DNA from: Clostridia bacterium | Lineage (GTDB): Bacteria; Bacillota; Clostridia; Peptostreptococcales; Caminicellaceae | Direction of reading: 5' to 3' | DNA: 34,274 nt | NCBI GenBank assembly: GCA_022361035.1 | Contig: JAKSBP010000098.1 | Location: 1-34,274 of the forward strand | The notes under the pieces: generated by a model | What the model was told of the DNA's origin: nothing | The model's input: only the letters and a program-made list of their open reading frames with translations | The model's database searches: none | Made by a program: the position numbers and the translations under genes | Part shown: positions 17,007 to 26,396 of the stretch, piece after piece | Layout: each line of letters starts with the position of its first letter | How positions within the stretch are numbered: the stretch's first letter is position 1

Positions 17007-18209
17007 ATGACAGATTTTAATAAAGCTGATAAGAAGCTTATTAAAAAGATAAATACAATTTCAATTTTAAAAATAATAAGGGAAAAGGGACCTATATCAA
17101 GGGCACATATTTCAAAGCTGATAGGTTTAAATCCCGCTACAGTTTCAAGTAATGTCTTCGATCTTTTAGAAGGAAAGATAATAAAAGAGGTGGGAAGTGG
17201 AGAATCCAGTGGAGGAAGAAAACCTATACTCTTGGAACTAAATAGGGGTGAAATCTACGTTATAGGAGTGGATATGGGAATAAAAAAGGTTACCACTGGC
17301 CTCATAGATATTGATGGAAACATAGTAAATAAAGTAACCCTATACTACCCTAGAGAAAATAGTCAAGAAAGGGTGCTAAGGGTAATTAAAGATTCAATTT
17401 ACCAAGTAGTAAAGGGTAATGATGATGATTTTAACAAGGTCATAGGGATAGGAATGGGCATCCATGGTATTGTTGATATAGAAAAGGGAGTATCAGTATA
17501 TGCACCGGCCTTTAGTTGGCACAATTTAGATGTGGTTAATGATTTTAAAAATGAATTTAATACTCCAGTAATTATTGATAATGATGTAAGGACTATGGCC
17601 CTCGGTGAAAAGTGGTTTGGAAAGGCAAAGGATTCTAAAAATTTTATACTTTTAAATATAGGAAATGGCATTGGAGCCGGAATCTATTTAAATGGGGACT
17701 TATATAGGGGAAATAATTTTGGAGCTGGAGAAATAGGTCATGTAAGTATTTCAGATAGAAAAATAAAATGTAAATGTGGTGAATATGGCTGCTTTGAAGC
17801 TATTGCATCGGGAACAGGAATAGCAACAAGGTTTATCGAGAAATTAAATAATGGTAAAGAGTCAAGCATTGCAAATAAAATGGGGACTTTAGATATTACA
17901 GCAGAAAAAATTTATCAGGAGGCCCTAGAGGGAGATGGACTTTCAATTGAGATATTGAAAGAAACTGGAAAGTACATCGGTACTGCCCTTTCAATGCTTA
18001 TAAATATATTGAATCCAGAAATGATATTGATTGCAGGAGGGGTATCAAAGGCGTGGGAATTTATATTTGAAGATATTCAGGAGGTCATTGCTAGGAAGAG
18101 TATTAATAATAATTTGAAATTTTTATATATTGGAGAAACTTTTTTAAAGGAAGATGCCGGTATAGTTGGTGCTGCAACACTGGTGATTAAAGATATATTT
18201 AGTATTTAA
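17007..18209 (+). CDS. ROK family transcriptional regulator
   Basis: NagC/XylR-type sugar-responsive repressor of 400 residues. An N-terminal winged helix (about 12-75, GPISRAHISKLIGLNPATVSS) precedes a ROK sugar-binding fold. The zinc motif CKCGEYGCFEAIASG is intact, as is the GAGEIGHVS loop before it. It lies directly upstream of the gal operon on the same strand, so the gal genes are the obvious target, with galactose or a related sugar as inducer; this is inference. ATG at 17007 is preferred over the TTG at 17004. An inverted repeat at 18276-18284 and 18398-18406 in front of galK is a candidate operator. Confidence 0.9.
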   Translation: MTDFNKADKKLIKKINTISILKIIREKGPISRAHISKLIGLNPATVSSNVFDLLEGKIIKEVGSGESSGGRKPILLELNRGEIYVIGVDMGIKKVTTGLIDIDGNIVNKVTLYYPRENSQERVLRVIKDSIYQVVKGNDDDFNKVIGIGMGIHGIVDIEKGVSVYAPAFSWHNLDVVNDFKNEFNTPVIIDNDVRTMALGEKWFGKAKDSKNFILLNIGNGIGAGIYLNGDLYRGNNFGAGEIGHVSISDRKIKCKCGEYGCFEAIASGTGIATRFIEKLNNGKESSIANKMGTLDITAEKIYQEALEGDGLSIEILKETGKYIGTALSMLINILNPEMILIAGGVSKAWEFIFEDIQEVIARKSINNNLKFLYIGETFLKEDAGIVGAATLVIKDIFSI

Positions 18210-18275
18210 AAAATATATATTTACAATAAGGACAACTTTGTTTATTTATTAAAAAAAGAAAGATGTGTACTATAT

Positions 18276-18406
18276 GTAACTAACTTATTGTTGGTTATCA
18301 ATAGATGTTAGGTTAAGTCAAAATAAGGTATGGCTTTACTTAAAATAACTATATTTAAAGGACCTGTGGTAAATTATGAATTAACCTGACTTTAATGGTT
18401 AGTTAC
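18276..18406. promoter_or_regulatory. Candidate operator pair upstream of galK
   Basis: GTAACTAAC (18276-18284) and its exact inverse GTTAGTTAC (18398-18406) lie 113 bp apart in the ROK-galK gap. The second lies just before a TATATA-like -10 sequence. Looser GGTTA-type sequences (near 18292 and 18312) lie between them. Two spaced half-sites could allow looping by a repressor such as the adjacent ROK protein. Confidence 0.4.
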
Positions 18407-18444
18407 CTATATAAAAATTAATATTCTCTGAAAGGGGAGACATC

Positions 18445-19617
18445 ATGACTTTGACTCAAGGATTAAGAAGGGATTTTATTGATGTATTTAATCAAGAAGG
18501 AGAAACAAGGATTTTCTTTGCTCCAGGTCGTGTGAATCTAATTGGTGAACATACTGATTATAACGGTGGACATGTATTTCCCTGTGCACTGAATTTTGGA
18601 ACCTATGGAGTTGCAAGGAAAAGGGAAGATAGGAAAGTAAGATTATATTCTAAAAATTTTAAGGACCTAGGAATAATTGAATTTACCCTTGACCAGCTAA
18701 AGTATAAAGAGGATCATGGGTGGGGAAATTTTCCTAAAGGTGTATTAAAGGTTTTCAAAGATAATGGATTTGCCATAGATAAAGGCTTTGAAATTCTGTA
18801 CTTTGGAAATATTCCAAATGGTGCTGGGCTATCATCCTCTGCTTCCTTGGAATTAACTACTTCTGTAGCATTGCGTGGATTATTTGAGCTAGAGGTAGAT
18901 ATGATATCAATGGTGAAAATGAGTCAAAAAGCTGAGAATGATTTTGTCGGAGTAAGCTGTGGAATTATGGATCAGTTTGCTGTTGGAATGGGAAAGAGGG
19001 GAAAGGCCATCCTATTAGATTGTAATACCTTAAAATACAAATATTCGACCTTAGAACTAGGGGATGCATCCATAGTAATATCTAATACAAACAAAAGTAG
19101 GGAATTAGCGGATTCTAAATACAATGAGAGAAGGGGCCAGTGTGAAAGGGCCTTACTACAGCTGCAGGAGAAGCTAAGAGTAAAATCCCTAGGTGAATTG
19201 ACTGGAGAAAAATTTGAGGAGCACAAGGCTTTGATTACCAATGACATTGATAGAAAAAGGGCAAAGCATGCCGTATATGAAAATCAAAGGACAATAGAGG
19301 CAGTTATTGCTTTAGAGAAGGGAGATTTAGAAAAATTTGGACAGTTGATGAAAGCCTCCCATATATCCCTTAGGGATGACTACGAAGTAACGGGTAAGGA
19401 GCTAGACACTTTAGTAAAACTTGCATGGGAGCAGGAAGGGACTATTGGCTCTAGGATGACAGGTGCAGGTTTTGGAGGATGTACCGTTAGTATAGTAAGG
19501 AATGATATGATAGATAGGTTTATTAAAAATGTAGGCAATAAATATGTAGAAAAGATTGGTTATAAAGCAGATTTTTATGTAGCTTCAATTGGTGACGGGG
19601 CAAGGGAATTGAAGTGA
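18445..19617 (+). CDS. galK: Galactokinase
   Basis: Phosphorylates alpha-galactose at C1 with ATP, the first step of the Leloir pathway. GHMP kinase of 390 residues with the galactokinase signature PGRVNLIGEHTDYNGG (27-42), the ATP motif NIPNGAGLSSSAS (about 122-134), catalytic D176 in CGIMDQFA and GSRMTGAGFGGC near the C-terminus. GGGGAG lies 8 nt before the start. It is first of four gal genes on this strand, 235 bp after the ROK gene. Confidence 0.96.
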   Translation: MTLTQGLRRDFIDVFNQEGETRIFFAPGRVNLIGEHTDYNGGHVFPCALNFGTYGVARKREDRKVRLYSKNFKDLGIIEFTLDQLKYKEDHGWGNFPKGVLKVFKDNGFAIDKGFEILYFGNIPNGAGLSSSASLELTTSVALRGLFELEVDMISMVKMSQKAENDFVGVSCGIMDQFAVGMGKRGKAILLDCNTLKYKYSTLELGDASIVISNTNKSRELADSKYNERRGQCERALLQLQEKLRVKSLGELTGEKFEEHKALITNDIDRKRAKHAVYENQRTIEAVIALEKGDLEKFGQLMKASHISLRDDYEVTGKELDTLVKLAWEQEGTIGSRMTGAGFGGCTVSIVRNDMIDRFIKNVGNKYVEKIGYKADFYVASIGDGARELK

Positions 19618-19686
19618 AAATTAGGAGTATGGGGTTTTGAATTCTTCGTCAAGTTAAGTTATTTATAATAAGATAAACGAGGTGAG

Positions 19687-20676
19687 ATGATGATTTTAGT
19701 ATGTGGTGGGGCGGGATACATAGGCAGCCATACTGTCTACGAGCTTGTAGATAGGGGGGAAGAAGTTATTGTTTTGGATAACTTGCAAACCGGCCATAGG
19801 GCGGCAGTTCATTCAATGGCTAAATTCTATAATGGGGATATACGGGATAGAAAATTTTTAGATAAAGTATTTAGTGAAAGAGAGATAGAGGCGGTGATAC
19901 ATTTTGCTGCTAATTCCCTAGTGGGAGAGAGTATTATAGACCCTTTAAAATACTATGATAATAATGTCTATGGCACACAAGTACTCCTTGAAGCCATGAA
20001 TAAATATAATGTAAAAAAAATAGTTTTTTCATCGACAGCTGCAGTATATGGAGAGCCAGAAAACCCTTTGATATTGGAATCGGATACTACAAATCCTACA
20101 AATCCATATGGGGAAACTAAGCTTGCAATGGAAAAAATGTTTAAATGGGCAGATCGGGCATATGGGATAAAATATATTTCGCTAAGATATTTTAATGTGG
20201 CGGGAGCCCATGTAAAGGCTGAAATAGGAGAGGACCACAATCCGGAAACCCATTTAATACCATTAATTTTACAAGTTCCATTAGGAAAGAGAGAAGAAAT
20301 TTCCATATTTGGAGATGATTATGGTACCCATGACGGTACATGTATAAGGGATTATATACATGTAACGGATATAGCAGATGCCCATATATTGGCCCTAGAG
20401 AAATTAAGAAGAGATAGAAGCAGTGACATTTACAACCTGGGAAATGGAGAGGGTTTTTCAGTTAAAGAAATGATTGAAGCAGCTAGGGGTGTCACAGGTC
20501 ATCCTATCCCGGCAAAGGTAACGGACAGGCGTCCAGGAGATCCTCCAAAACTTGTGGCATCCTCAAAGAAGGCAATGGAAGAGCTAGGTTGGAGACCAAG
20601 ATTTAGGAATGTAGAAGATATTATTAAAAGTGCATGGAAATGGCATCAAAATAGACCGAATGGGTTTAAAGGCTAA
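19687..20676 (+). CDS. galE: UDP-glucose 4-epimerase
   Basis: Interconverts UDP-galactose and UDP-glucose. Extended SDR of 329 residues with the NAD motif GGAGYIGS (7-14), a DNLQTGH segment after the second strand, FSSTAAVYG holding the serine/threonine of the active site, and YGETK with Y141 and K145. Near the end are DRRPGDPP and LGWRPRF, both family hallmarks. Two in-frame ATGs (19687 and 19690) follow the ribosome site GAGGTGAG; the second would also give a normal N-terminus. Second gene of the gal operon. Confidence 0.95.
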   Translation: MMILVCGGAGYIGSHTVYELVDRGEEVIVLDNLQTGHRAAVHSMAKFYNGDIRDRKFLDKVFSEREIEAVIHFAANSLVGESIIDPLKYYDNNVYGTQVLLEAMNKYNVKKIVFSSTAAVYGEPENPLILESDTTNPTNPYGETKLAMEKMFKWADRAYGIKYISLRYFNVAGAHVKAEIGEDHNPETHLIPLILQVPLGKREEISIFGDDYGTHDGTCIRDYIHVTDIADAHILALEKLRRDRSSDIYNLGNGEGFSVKEMIEAARGVTGHPIPAKVTDRRPGDPPKLVASSKKAMEELGWRPRFRNVEDIIKSAWKWHQNRPNGFKG

Positions 20677-20688
20677 GGGGTGATAATA

Positions 20689-22197
20689 TTGGCAGTTAAT
20701 ATCTATTTAGAAATAGAAAGGCTAATTAACTATGGATTAGATAAAGGCCTAATTCATGAAAATGATATATTCTATTCTAGGAATTTAATCTTAAGGGTTT
20801 TAAGGTTAGATGATTTTGAAGAGATAGAAATAGCCGAAGAAAAATTGGAATCACCTGTAGAGATTTTGGATAATATTTTAGACTGGGCCCTTGAAAATGG
20901 AATATTAGAACATAATTCCCCCGTATATAGAGACCTCTTAGATACAAAAATAATGAATTGCCTTATGCCTAGACCATCCCAGATCATAGATGAATTTTAT
21001 AAAAGGTATAGAAAAGACCGAAGAGAAGCTACTGAATATTACTACGATTTAAGTAAAAACTCAAATTATATCAGAACCGATAGAGTGAAAAGGAATGTGT
21101 TTTGGAAGGTAGAGACTCGCTATGGTGCCCTTGATATAACTATTAATCTGTCTAAGCCTGAAAAAGACCCTAGGGCCATAGCAGCGGCTAAAAATATTAA
21201 AGCCACTTCATATCCCAAATGCGTTCTGTGTAGAGAGAACGAAGGATATGGGGGAAGAATCAACCATCCAGCGAGGCAGAATCATAGAGTAATACCATTT
21301 ACATTGAAGGATGAAAAATGGTTTTTCCAATACTCACCCTATGTTTATTATAATGAGCACAGTATTATTTTTAAAAGTAGTCATGAACCAATGAAGATAT
21401 CTAAAGAAACCTTTGAAAGATTACTAGAGTTTACTGAAAAGCTTCCCCACTATTTTGTTGGCTCCAATGCAGACCTGCCCATTGTAGGAGGTTCCATTCT
21501 TTCCCATGACCACTTTCAAGGTGGAAACTATGAATTTCCTATGGCTAAGGCTCCCATAGAACAGGAATTTAAATTTGGTAAATATCCAAATGTTGAAGTT
21601 GGAATTGTTAGATGGCCCATGTCTGTAATCAGGTTAAAGGGGAAAAGCAGATTTGAATTAGTAGAGCTTGCAGAAATAATATTGGATAAATGGAAAGGAT
21701 ATAGTGATAGGGATGTAGAAATATTATCATATACAGGAAATGAATCCCACAATACAATAACACCTATTGCTAGAAGAAGGGGAGAGGCCTTTGAACTTGA
21801 CCTAGTCCTTAGAAATAATAGAACCAGTAATAGGCATCCTATGGGAATTTTCCACCCCCATGATGAAGTACATCATATAAAGAAAGAGAATATCGGTCTT
21901 ATAGAAGTTATGGGTTTAGCAGTTTTACCTGCTAGACTAAAGGAAGAGCTAGAAAATTTAGCCCAATATCTTATAGATGGTAAATTAAAGATTGAGGGTG
22001 AGGAGTTATTAGAAAAACATATACAGTGGTTTAACTCTATAAAGGAAAATTATTCAGATATTAATAAAGACAATGTTAATGGAATCTTAAAAAAGGAAGT
22101 AGGCAACAAGTTCATGACTGTCTTAGAACATGCTGGAGTATTTAAGTGTAATGAAAAAGGAAGGGTGGCATTCATAAAGTTTTTACAGGCCATATAG
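20689..22197 (+). CDS. galT: UDP-glucose--hexose-1-phosphate uridylyltransferase (Bacillota type)
   Basis: Exchanges UMP between UDP-glucose and galactose-1-phosphate. About 502 residues, the long class II form typical of Bacillota rather than the 350-residue E. coli form. Motifs are FWKVETRYG, the cysteine pair in YPKCVLCRENEGYGG, the active-site histidine segment SHDHFQGGNYEFPM, and FHPHDEVHHIKKENIGLIEV. I start at the TTG at 20689 because AAGGGGTG lies 6-7 nt upstream and the N-terminus NIYLEIERLINYGL fits the family; a GTG at 20680 overlaps that ribosome site. It starts 12 nt after galE. Confidence 0.93.
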   Translation: MAVNIYLEIERLINYGLDKGLIHENDIFYSRNLILRVLRLDDFEEIEIAEEKLESPVEILDNILDWALENGILEHNSPVYRDLLDTKIMNCLMPRPSQIIDEFYKRYRKDRREATEYYYDLSKNSNYIRTDRVKRNVFWKVETRYGALDITINLSKPEKDPRAIAAAKNIKATSYPKCVLCRENEGYGGRINHPARQNHRVIPFTLKDEKWFFQYSPYVYYNEHSIIFKSSHEPMKISKETFERLLEFTEKLPHYFVGSNADLPIVGGSILSHDHFQGGNYEFPMAKAPIEQEFKFGKYPNVEVGIVRWPMSVIRLKGKSRFELVELAEIILDKWKGYSDRDVEILSYTGNESHNTITPIARRRGEAFELDLVLRNNRTSNRHPMGIFHPHDEVHHIKKENIGLIEVMGLAVLPARLKEELENLAQYLIDGKLKIEGEELLEKHIQWFNSIKENYSDINKDNVNGILKKEVGNKFMTVLEHAGVFKCNEKGRVAFIKFLQAI

Positions 22198-22327
22198 ATA
22201 TACGCCAATAGAATAGCTTAATTGAACTGGTTATGGTGGTTTCTAAGGTCAGGAACTTTCATATTTCCTTAAATACCTGTATAATAATAATTTATAATTT
22301 ATTAGAACAAGAATGGAGTTGGAAATT

Positions 22328-23383
22328 ATGAAGGTCTTGAAAGAGAGGTTTGGAAAATTAAAAAGCGGTGAAGAAGTTATAGAATATAGCTTAATAAATA
22401 GTAATAGACTTAAAGTGAAGATATTAAACTATGGTGGAATAATAACTGAGATTATGGCTCCAAATAGAAATGGGGATTTTGAGAATGTTGTATTGGGATT
22501 TGATAATATTCAGGACTACGAAGAAAAATCCCCCTACTTTGGCTCAATAATTGGAAGGATTGCCGGCAGAATATCCCACGGAAGATTTGAAATAGATGGC
22601 AGGATATATGAATTGGCTAAAAACCATGGAAATCATAATTTGCATGGTGGAAATCGAGGCTTTGACAAGGTCATATGGGATGTAAAAGAAGTAATTACTG
22701 AGGACTACATTGGAATTGAACTCTTTTATTTGAGCCCCGATGGAGAAGAAGGTTTTCCAGGAAATTTAGATGTTAAAATATCCTATATCCTCAATGATTA
22801 TGACGAGCTTCAAATAAAATATGAAGCAGTTTCTGATAAAAGAACGATTATTAACTTAACAAATCATTCATATTTCAACCTTTCTGGGAATTTAAAGGAA
22901 GATATATTAGGTCATAGGCTAACAATAAATGCAGATAGTGTGGCTCAGCTTAACGATGAAATAATACCTACTGGGCAGCTTATAGACGTTAAAAACACTG
23001 TCTTTGACTTTAGAAAGCCTAAGAGTGTAGGTATGGATATTGATAAAGAAGTGGAGCAATTGCTAAAATGTGGGGGCTATGACCATCCATTTATATTGAA
23101 TAAAAGTGGTGCTTTCTCTGCCCAGCTTGAGGAGGAAAAGAGTGGCAGAGTTTTAGAGATAACAACAAATGAACCCTCTGTAGTCTTATATACGGGAAAT
23201 GGACTTGGAGAAGATTTTATATTAAGGGGAGACAGAAAGTGTAAGAAGTACTTAGGCATATGTCTTGAAACCCAAGACTATCCTGACTCGATAAATCAGC
23301 ATAGCTTTCCAACAAAAATATACAATCCGGGAGAGAAGTACGAGACATATACAAAATATAGATTTTATATTAGCGATTATTAA
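22328..23383 (+). CDS. galM: Aldose 1-epimerase (galactose mutarotase)
   Basis: Interconverts beta- and alpha-galactose, supplying the anomer used by GalK. About 351 residues with LNYGGIITEI near the N-terminus, GRIAGRI, NLHGGNRGFDKVIWDV with the first active-site histidine, NHSYFNLSG with the second, DHPFIL, and CLETQDYPDSIN with the catalytic glutamate. I start at the ATG at 22328, about 10 nt after GGAG; an ATG at 22313 lies before that site. It follows galT by 130 bp and closes the gal cluster before a strong terminator. Confidence 0.94.
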   Translation: MKVLKERFGKLKSGEEVIEYSLINSNRLKVKILNYGGIITEIMAPNRNGDFENVVLGFDNIQDYEEKSPYFGSIIGRIAGRISHGRFEIDGRIYELAKNHGNHNLHGGNRGFDKVIWDVKEVITEDYIGIELFYLSPDGEEGFPGNLDVKISYILNDYDELQIKYEAVSDKRTIINLTNHSYFNLSGNLKEDILGHRLTINADSVAQLNDEIIPTGQLIDVKNTVFDFRKPKSVGMDIDKEVEQLLKCGGYDHPFILNKSGAFSAQLEEEKSGRVLEITTNEPSVVLYTGNGLGEDFILRGDRKCKKYLGICLETQDYPDSINQHSFPTKIYNPGEKYETYTKYRFYISDY

Positions 23384-23445
23384 ATACTTAATTTATATCC
23401 TTCCCTTTGTTTACCTAATAGATAAGGGATTAAATTAGCATATTA

Positions 23446-23495
23446 AAAAAGGAATTAAGAGAGAAATATACTTTCTTAACTCCTTTTTATTTTTA
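23446..23495. terminator. Bidirectional terminator between galM and fabF
   Basis: The left arm (23446-23463, AAAAAGGAATTAAGAGAG) pairs with the right arm (23471-23488, CTTTCTTAACTCCTTTTT) with only two imperfect positions and a 7-nt loop. T-rich sequence follows on the plus strand and the leading A run serves the minus strand. Confidence 0.9.
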
Positions 23496-23559
23496 GGGAT
23501 TATTAGAACTATCTAAAGACCGGGCTTTAAAACATGGAATTAAGGACTTCACATTTTTT

Positions 23560-24807
23560 TCATACTCCTTTGTCCTGAAATTTTTTAAAAAGGACTGATG
23601 CGTTGTGGCCTCCAAAGCCAAAGGAGTTTGTTAAAGCGTAATTAATGTCTAGACTTCGGCCGCCATTTACGACGTAATCAAGGTCACAGTCTCCATCCTT
23701 CACACTATAGCCAATTGTTCCATGGATATAGTTTTCTTTCACTGCCTTTATACATGCTATAGCTTCAACGGCCCCTGCCGCCCCTAATAGATGGCCAATC
23801 ATGGATTTAGTTGAGCTTATGGGGATATTATAGGCATGCCCCTTAAATACTGTCTTAATTCCTTCGGTTTCGGCTTTATCGTTGTATGGGGTCGATGTTC
23901 CATGGGCATTAATGTAGGATACTTCCTGGGGAGCTACTGAGGCATTTTCAAGGGCTAGTTTCATTGACCTAGAGCCACCCTCACCCTTTGGAGCCGGAGA
24001 GGTTAGATGGTGGGCATCACAGGTAAAACCATAGCCAACAACTTCACTATAAATCTTTGCCTTTCTCTTTAATGCGTGTTCAAGCTCCTCTAATATTACA
24101 ATACCAGCCCCTTCTCCCATAACAAACCCTTCCCTTTCTTTATCAAATGGAATTGAGGCCCTCAGTGGGTCTTCCCTAAGAGATAGGGCATTGAGATTTG
24201 TAAAGCCGGCTAAAACTAGGGGAGTTATACAAGCTTCACTACCTCCAGAGATAATTATATCGGCATCCCCATATTGTATAGCTCTAAAGGCTTCCCCGAT
24301 TGCATTTGTACCTGCTGCACATGCGGTTACTACAGTGTTAGATATTCCCTTGGCATTTAAATCTATAGCTATATTTCCCGTGACTATATTAGGTATGGAT
24401 TTTGGCATCAATAGGGGAGAGACCATATTCATTCCATAATTAAGTAATTTTTTGGTCTCCTCTACAATCGTTAGTATTCCTCCTACACCGTTTCCCATAA
24501 TTACTCCTAATCTATTTCTATCAATACCTACATTATTTAGGCCGGCCTTTTCATATGCCTCTCTAGCTGCAATGATTCCTAACTGGGAGAAGCGGTCAAG
24601 TCTGTTAAATTGCTTTCTATCAAAATGGTTTCTACCATTGAAATCCTTAAGCTCTCCAGCTAACTTTACCTTCGACCCTTGGATAGCAAAGGATTTAATA
24701 TAATCGATACCACATATGCCACTCTTAGCATTATTCCAAAACTCATCTACTGTGTTTCCAATTGGAGTAACAGCACCAAGGCCAGTAATTACTACTCTTT
24801 TCTTCAT
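23560..24807 (-). CDS. fabF: Beta-ketoacyl-ACP synthase II (FabF), probably biotin-dedicated
   Basis: Condenses malonyl-ACP with an acyl-ACP chain. 415 residues from the ATG at 24807, which has GGAGGA upstream; longer starts lie inside the ACP gene. The catalytic triad is C163 (VVTACAAGT), H302 (INAHGTSTP) and H339 (SMIGHLLGAAG), with K334 in SSTKS, matching E. coli FabF almost position for position. The gene lies right behind an ACP gene, in an operon divergent from bioF-bioH-bioC with a biotin operator between. The likely job is the two elongation cycles that turn malonyl-ACP methyl ester into pimeloyl-ACP methyl ester. General fatty acid synthesis cannot be excluded. Confidence 0.93.
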   Translation of the reverse strand: MKKRVVITGLGAVTPIGNTVDEFWNNAKSGICGIDYIKSFAIQGSKVKLAGELKDFNGRNHFDRKQFNRLDRFSQLGIIAAREAYEKAGLNNVGIDRNRLGVIMGNGVGGILTIVEETKKLLNYGMNMVSPLLMPKSIPNIVTGNIAIDLNAKGISNTVVTACAAGTNAIGEAFRAIQYGDADIIISGGSEACITPLVLAGFTNLNALSLREDPLRASIPFDKEREGFVMGEGAGIVILEELEHALKRKAKIYSEVVGYGFTCDAHHLTSPAPKGEGGSRSMKLALENASVAPQEVSYINAHGTSTPYNDKAETEGIKTVFKGHAYNIPISSTKSMIGHLLGAAGAVEAIACIKAVKENYIHGTIGYSVKDGDCDLDYVVNGGRSLDINYALTNSFGFGGHNASVLFKKFQDKGV

Positions 24808-24820
24808 AGGTTCCTCCAAT

Positions 24821-25054
24821 TTATCCTTCAATTTTGCTTTCAACGTGATTTACAATGTCTTCAACCACTTGAAAACTTGCTATATCATCATTTTCGATGT
24901 CAATTTTATAGGTATTTTCTAGAGCTAAAATAATCTGAGAAATATCTAAGGAATCAGCATCTAGCTCATCATATAGATGGCTTTCTAAAAGAATTTCATC
25001 CTTGGGTATGTCCATTATCCTATTAATTAGACTCTTTAATTTTTCAAATATCAC
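24821..25054 (-). CDS. acpP: Acyl carrier protein, probably biotin-dedicated
   Basis: 77-residue ACP carrying the growing chain on phosphopantetheine. The attachment serine is S35 in DADSLDISQIILALEN. Helix pattern and acidic character are normal. The usual DSLD is kept, but the following residues (ISQIIL) differ from the VELVMA of a standard AcpP, which could mark a specialised carrier. I start at the GTG at 25054, preceded by AGAGGAGG with 7 nt spacing. It is the first gene of the ACP-fabF operon, driven by a promoter overlapping the BirA-like box at 25131-25165. Confidence 0.92.
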   Translation of the reverse strand: MIFEKLKSLINRIMDIPKDEILLESHLYDELDADSLDISQIILALENTYKIDIENDDIASFQVVEDIVNHVESKIEG

Positions 25055-25110
25055 TTTATAACCTCCTCTAATATATAGTTTTTTAAAATACAAAAATTGG
25101 TTATTCTTAT

Positions 25111-25138
25111 ATTATATATTATTTATCGATAATGTAAA
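25111..25138 (-). promoter_or_regulatory. Promoter of the ACP-fabF operon
   Basis: On the minus strand, TTTACA (complement of 25133-25138) and TATAAT (complement of 25111-25116) are spaced 16 bp. The -35 lies within the left half of the BirA-like operator. Confidence 0.7.
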
Positions 25139-25165
25139 CCTTGTTAGCAAAAAAGGTTGACAATT
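25131..25165. promoter_or_regulatory. BirA-type biotin operator
   Basis: Inverted repeat AATGTAAACC (25131-25140), 14-nt spacer, GGTTGACAATT (25155-25165). The halves match the known BirA operator form (TTGTWAACC, 14-16 nt, GGTTWACAA) with about one mismatch each. It lies between the divergent ACP-fabF and bioF-bioH-bioC operons and overlaps the -35 elements of both. When biotin is plentiful, BirA bound to biotinyl-AMP should repress both sides. Confidence 0.85.
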
Positions 25166-25185
25166 AGAGTTGATTATTATATTTT
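25157..25185 (+). promoter_or_regulatory. Promoter of bioF-bioH-bioC
   Basis: TTGACA (25157-25162), 17-bp spacer, TATTTT (25180-25185). The -35 is inside the right half of the BirA-like operator. Confidence 0.7.
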
Positions 25186-25222
25186 AATAATAAATTAACT
25201 TGCTCTGTTAGGAGAAATAATA

Positions 25223-26392
25223 ATGAAGAATATTTCAAAGGCCCTATCTTCAATTAAAGAAAATGGATTGTATCGTGATTGTAAATATTTAAGCTCTAGT
25301 CAAGAACCCAGAGTTAATATGGAAGAAAGAGAAATTATATTGTTAGGGTCAAACAATTATTTGGGACTTTGCAATGATATGGATGTGAAAGAAGCAGCAA
25401 AGGATGGGATTGATAACTATGGTGCTGGCTCAGGTGGCTCTAGATTAACTACGGGGTCCTATGACTTACATAGGGAGCTGGAGGATAAAATATCGAGTTT
25501 TAAGGGTACTGAAGGAGCATTAATTTTTAATACTGGTTATATGGCAAATATAGGTGTTATATCCACTCTTTGCGATAGAAAATGGGTTATTTTTTCCGAT
25601 AGATATAATCATGCAAGCATAGTCGATGGCTGCCTGCTAAGTGGGGCAAAGCTTGTTAGATACAGACACTGTGATATGGATGATTTAGAAAGAAAAATTA
25701 ATATTTATAAGGGCAGCAATAATTTAATTGTAACCGATGGAGTATTCAGTATGGATGGAGATGTATCGCCACTACCTGATATTGTAAGATTAGCTAAAAA
25801 ACATGATATTATTACCATGGTTGATGATGCCCATGGTGTTGGAGTATTAGGCCATAGGGGTAGAGGAACCCCGTCATATTTTAATTTAAATGGAGAAATA
25901 GATATACAAATGGGTACATTAAGTAAAGCAATTGCGTCTGTCGGTGGATATGTAGCTGGTAAGAAAATTTTGATTGATTATATTAGAAATACCTCTAGGA
26001 GCTTTATATTTTCAACATCCTTACCGCCTTCGGCTATTGCGGCTTCATTAAAGGCAATTGAGATAATTCAAGGGGATGATGAAAGAAGGAAAAAACTTAT
26101 GAATTTATCTAAATGGTTTAGGGAGAAATTATTGAAAATAGGTTTTAACATTTCTAGTACAATTACACCAATAATACCGATTTTAATAGGAGATGCTGTA
26201 AAGGCTGTAGAATTTAGTGAAAGTCTGCTTGAGGAAGGAATTTATGTACCAGCCATAAGGCCCCCTACAGTACCAAGGGGAAGTAGTCGCTTGAGGATAT
26301 CCCTTATGGCTACCCACAGGCATGGAGATTTAAGATATGTCCTTCGGGCCCTTAAACATCATGGAAAAAGGTTAGGAATTATTAGGGGGTAA
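25223..26392 (+). CDS. bioF: 8-amino-7-oxononanoate synthase
   Basis: PLP enzyme joining pimeloyl-ACP (or -CoA) and alanine, the first ring-forming step of biotin synthesis. 389 residues, alpha-oxoamine synthase family. Motifs are SNNYLGL (43-49), GSGGSRLTTG, the PLP-contact VDDAHGVGVLG (D201/D202, H204) and the Schiff-base lysine K235 in GTLSKAIASVGGY. Glycine C-acetyltransferase (Kbl) is the close alternative, but the bioH and bioC neighbours and the biotin operator decide for BioF. bioA, bioD and bioB are not in this window. Confidence 0.93.
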   Translation: MKNISKALSSIKENGLYRDCKYLSSSQEPRVNMEEREIILLGSNNYLGLCNDMDVKEAAKDGIDNYGAGSGGSRLTTGSYDLHRELEDKISSFKGTEGALIFNTGYMANIGVISTLCDRKWVIFSDRYNHASIVDGCLLSGAKLVRYRHCDMDDLERKINIYKGSNNLIVTDGVFSMDGDVSPLPDIVRLAKKHDIITMVDDAHGVGVLGHRGRGTPSYFNLNGEIDIQMGTLSKAIASVGGYVAGKKILIDYIRNTSRSFIFSTSLPPSAIAASLKAIEIIQGDDERRKKLMNLSKWFREKLLKIGFNISSTITPIIPILIGDAVKAVEFSESLLEEGIYVPAIRPPTVPRGSSRLRISLMATHRHGDLRYVLRALKHHGKRLGIIRG

Positions 26393-26396
26393 TCTT

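Noticed and set aside
25223..26392. Glycine C-acetyltransferase (kbl) rather than bioF
   Set aside because: The family is shared, but the bioH and bioC neighbours and the BirA-like operator fit biotin synthesis, and no tdh gene is adjacent.
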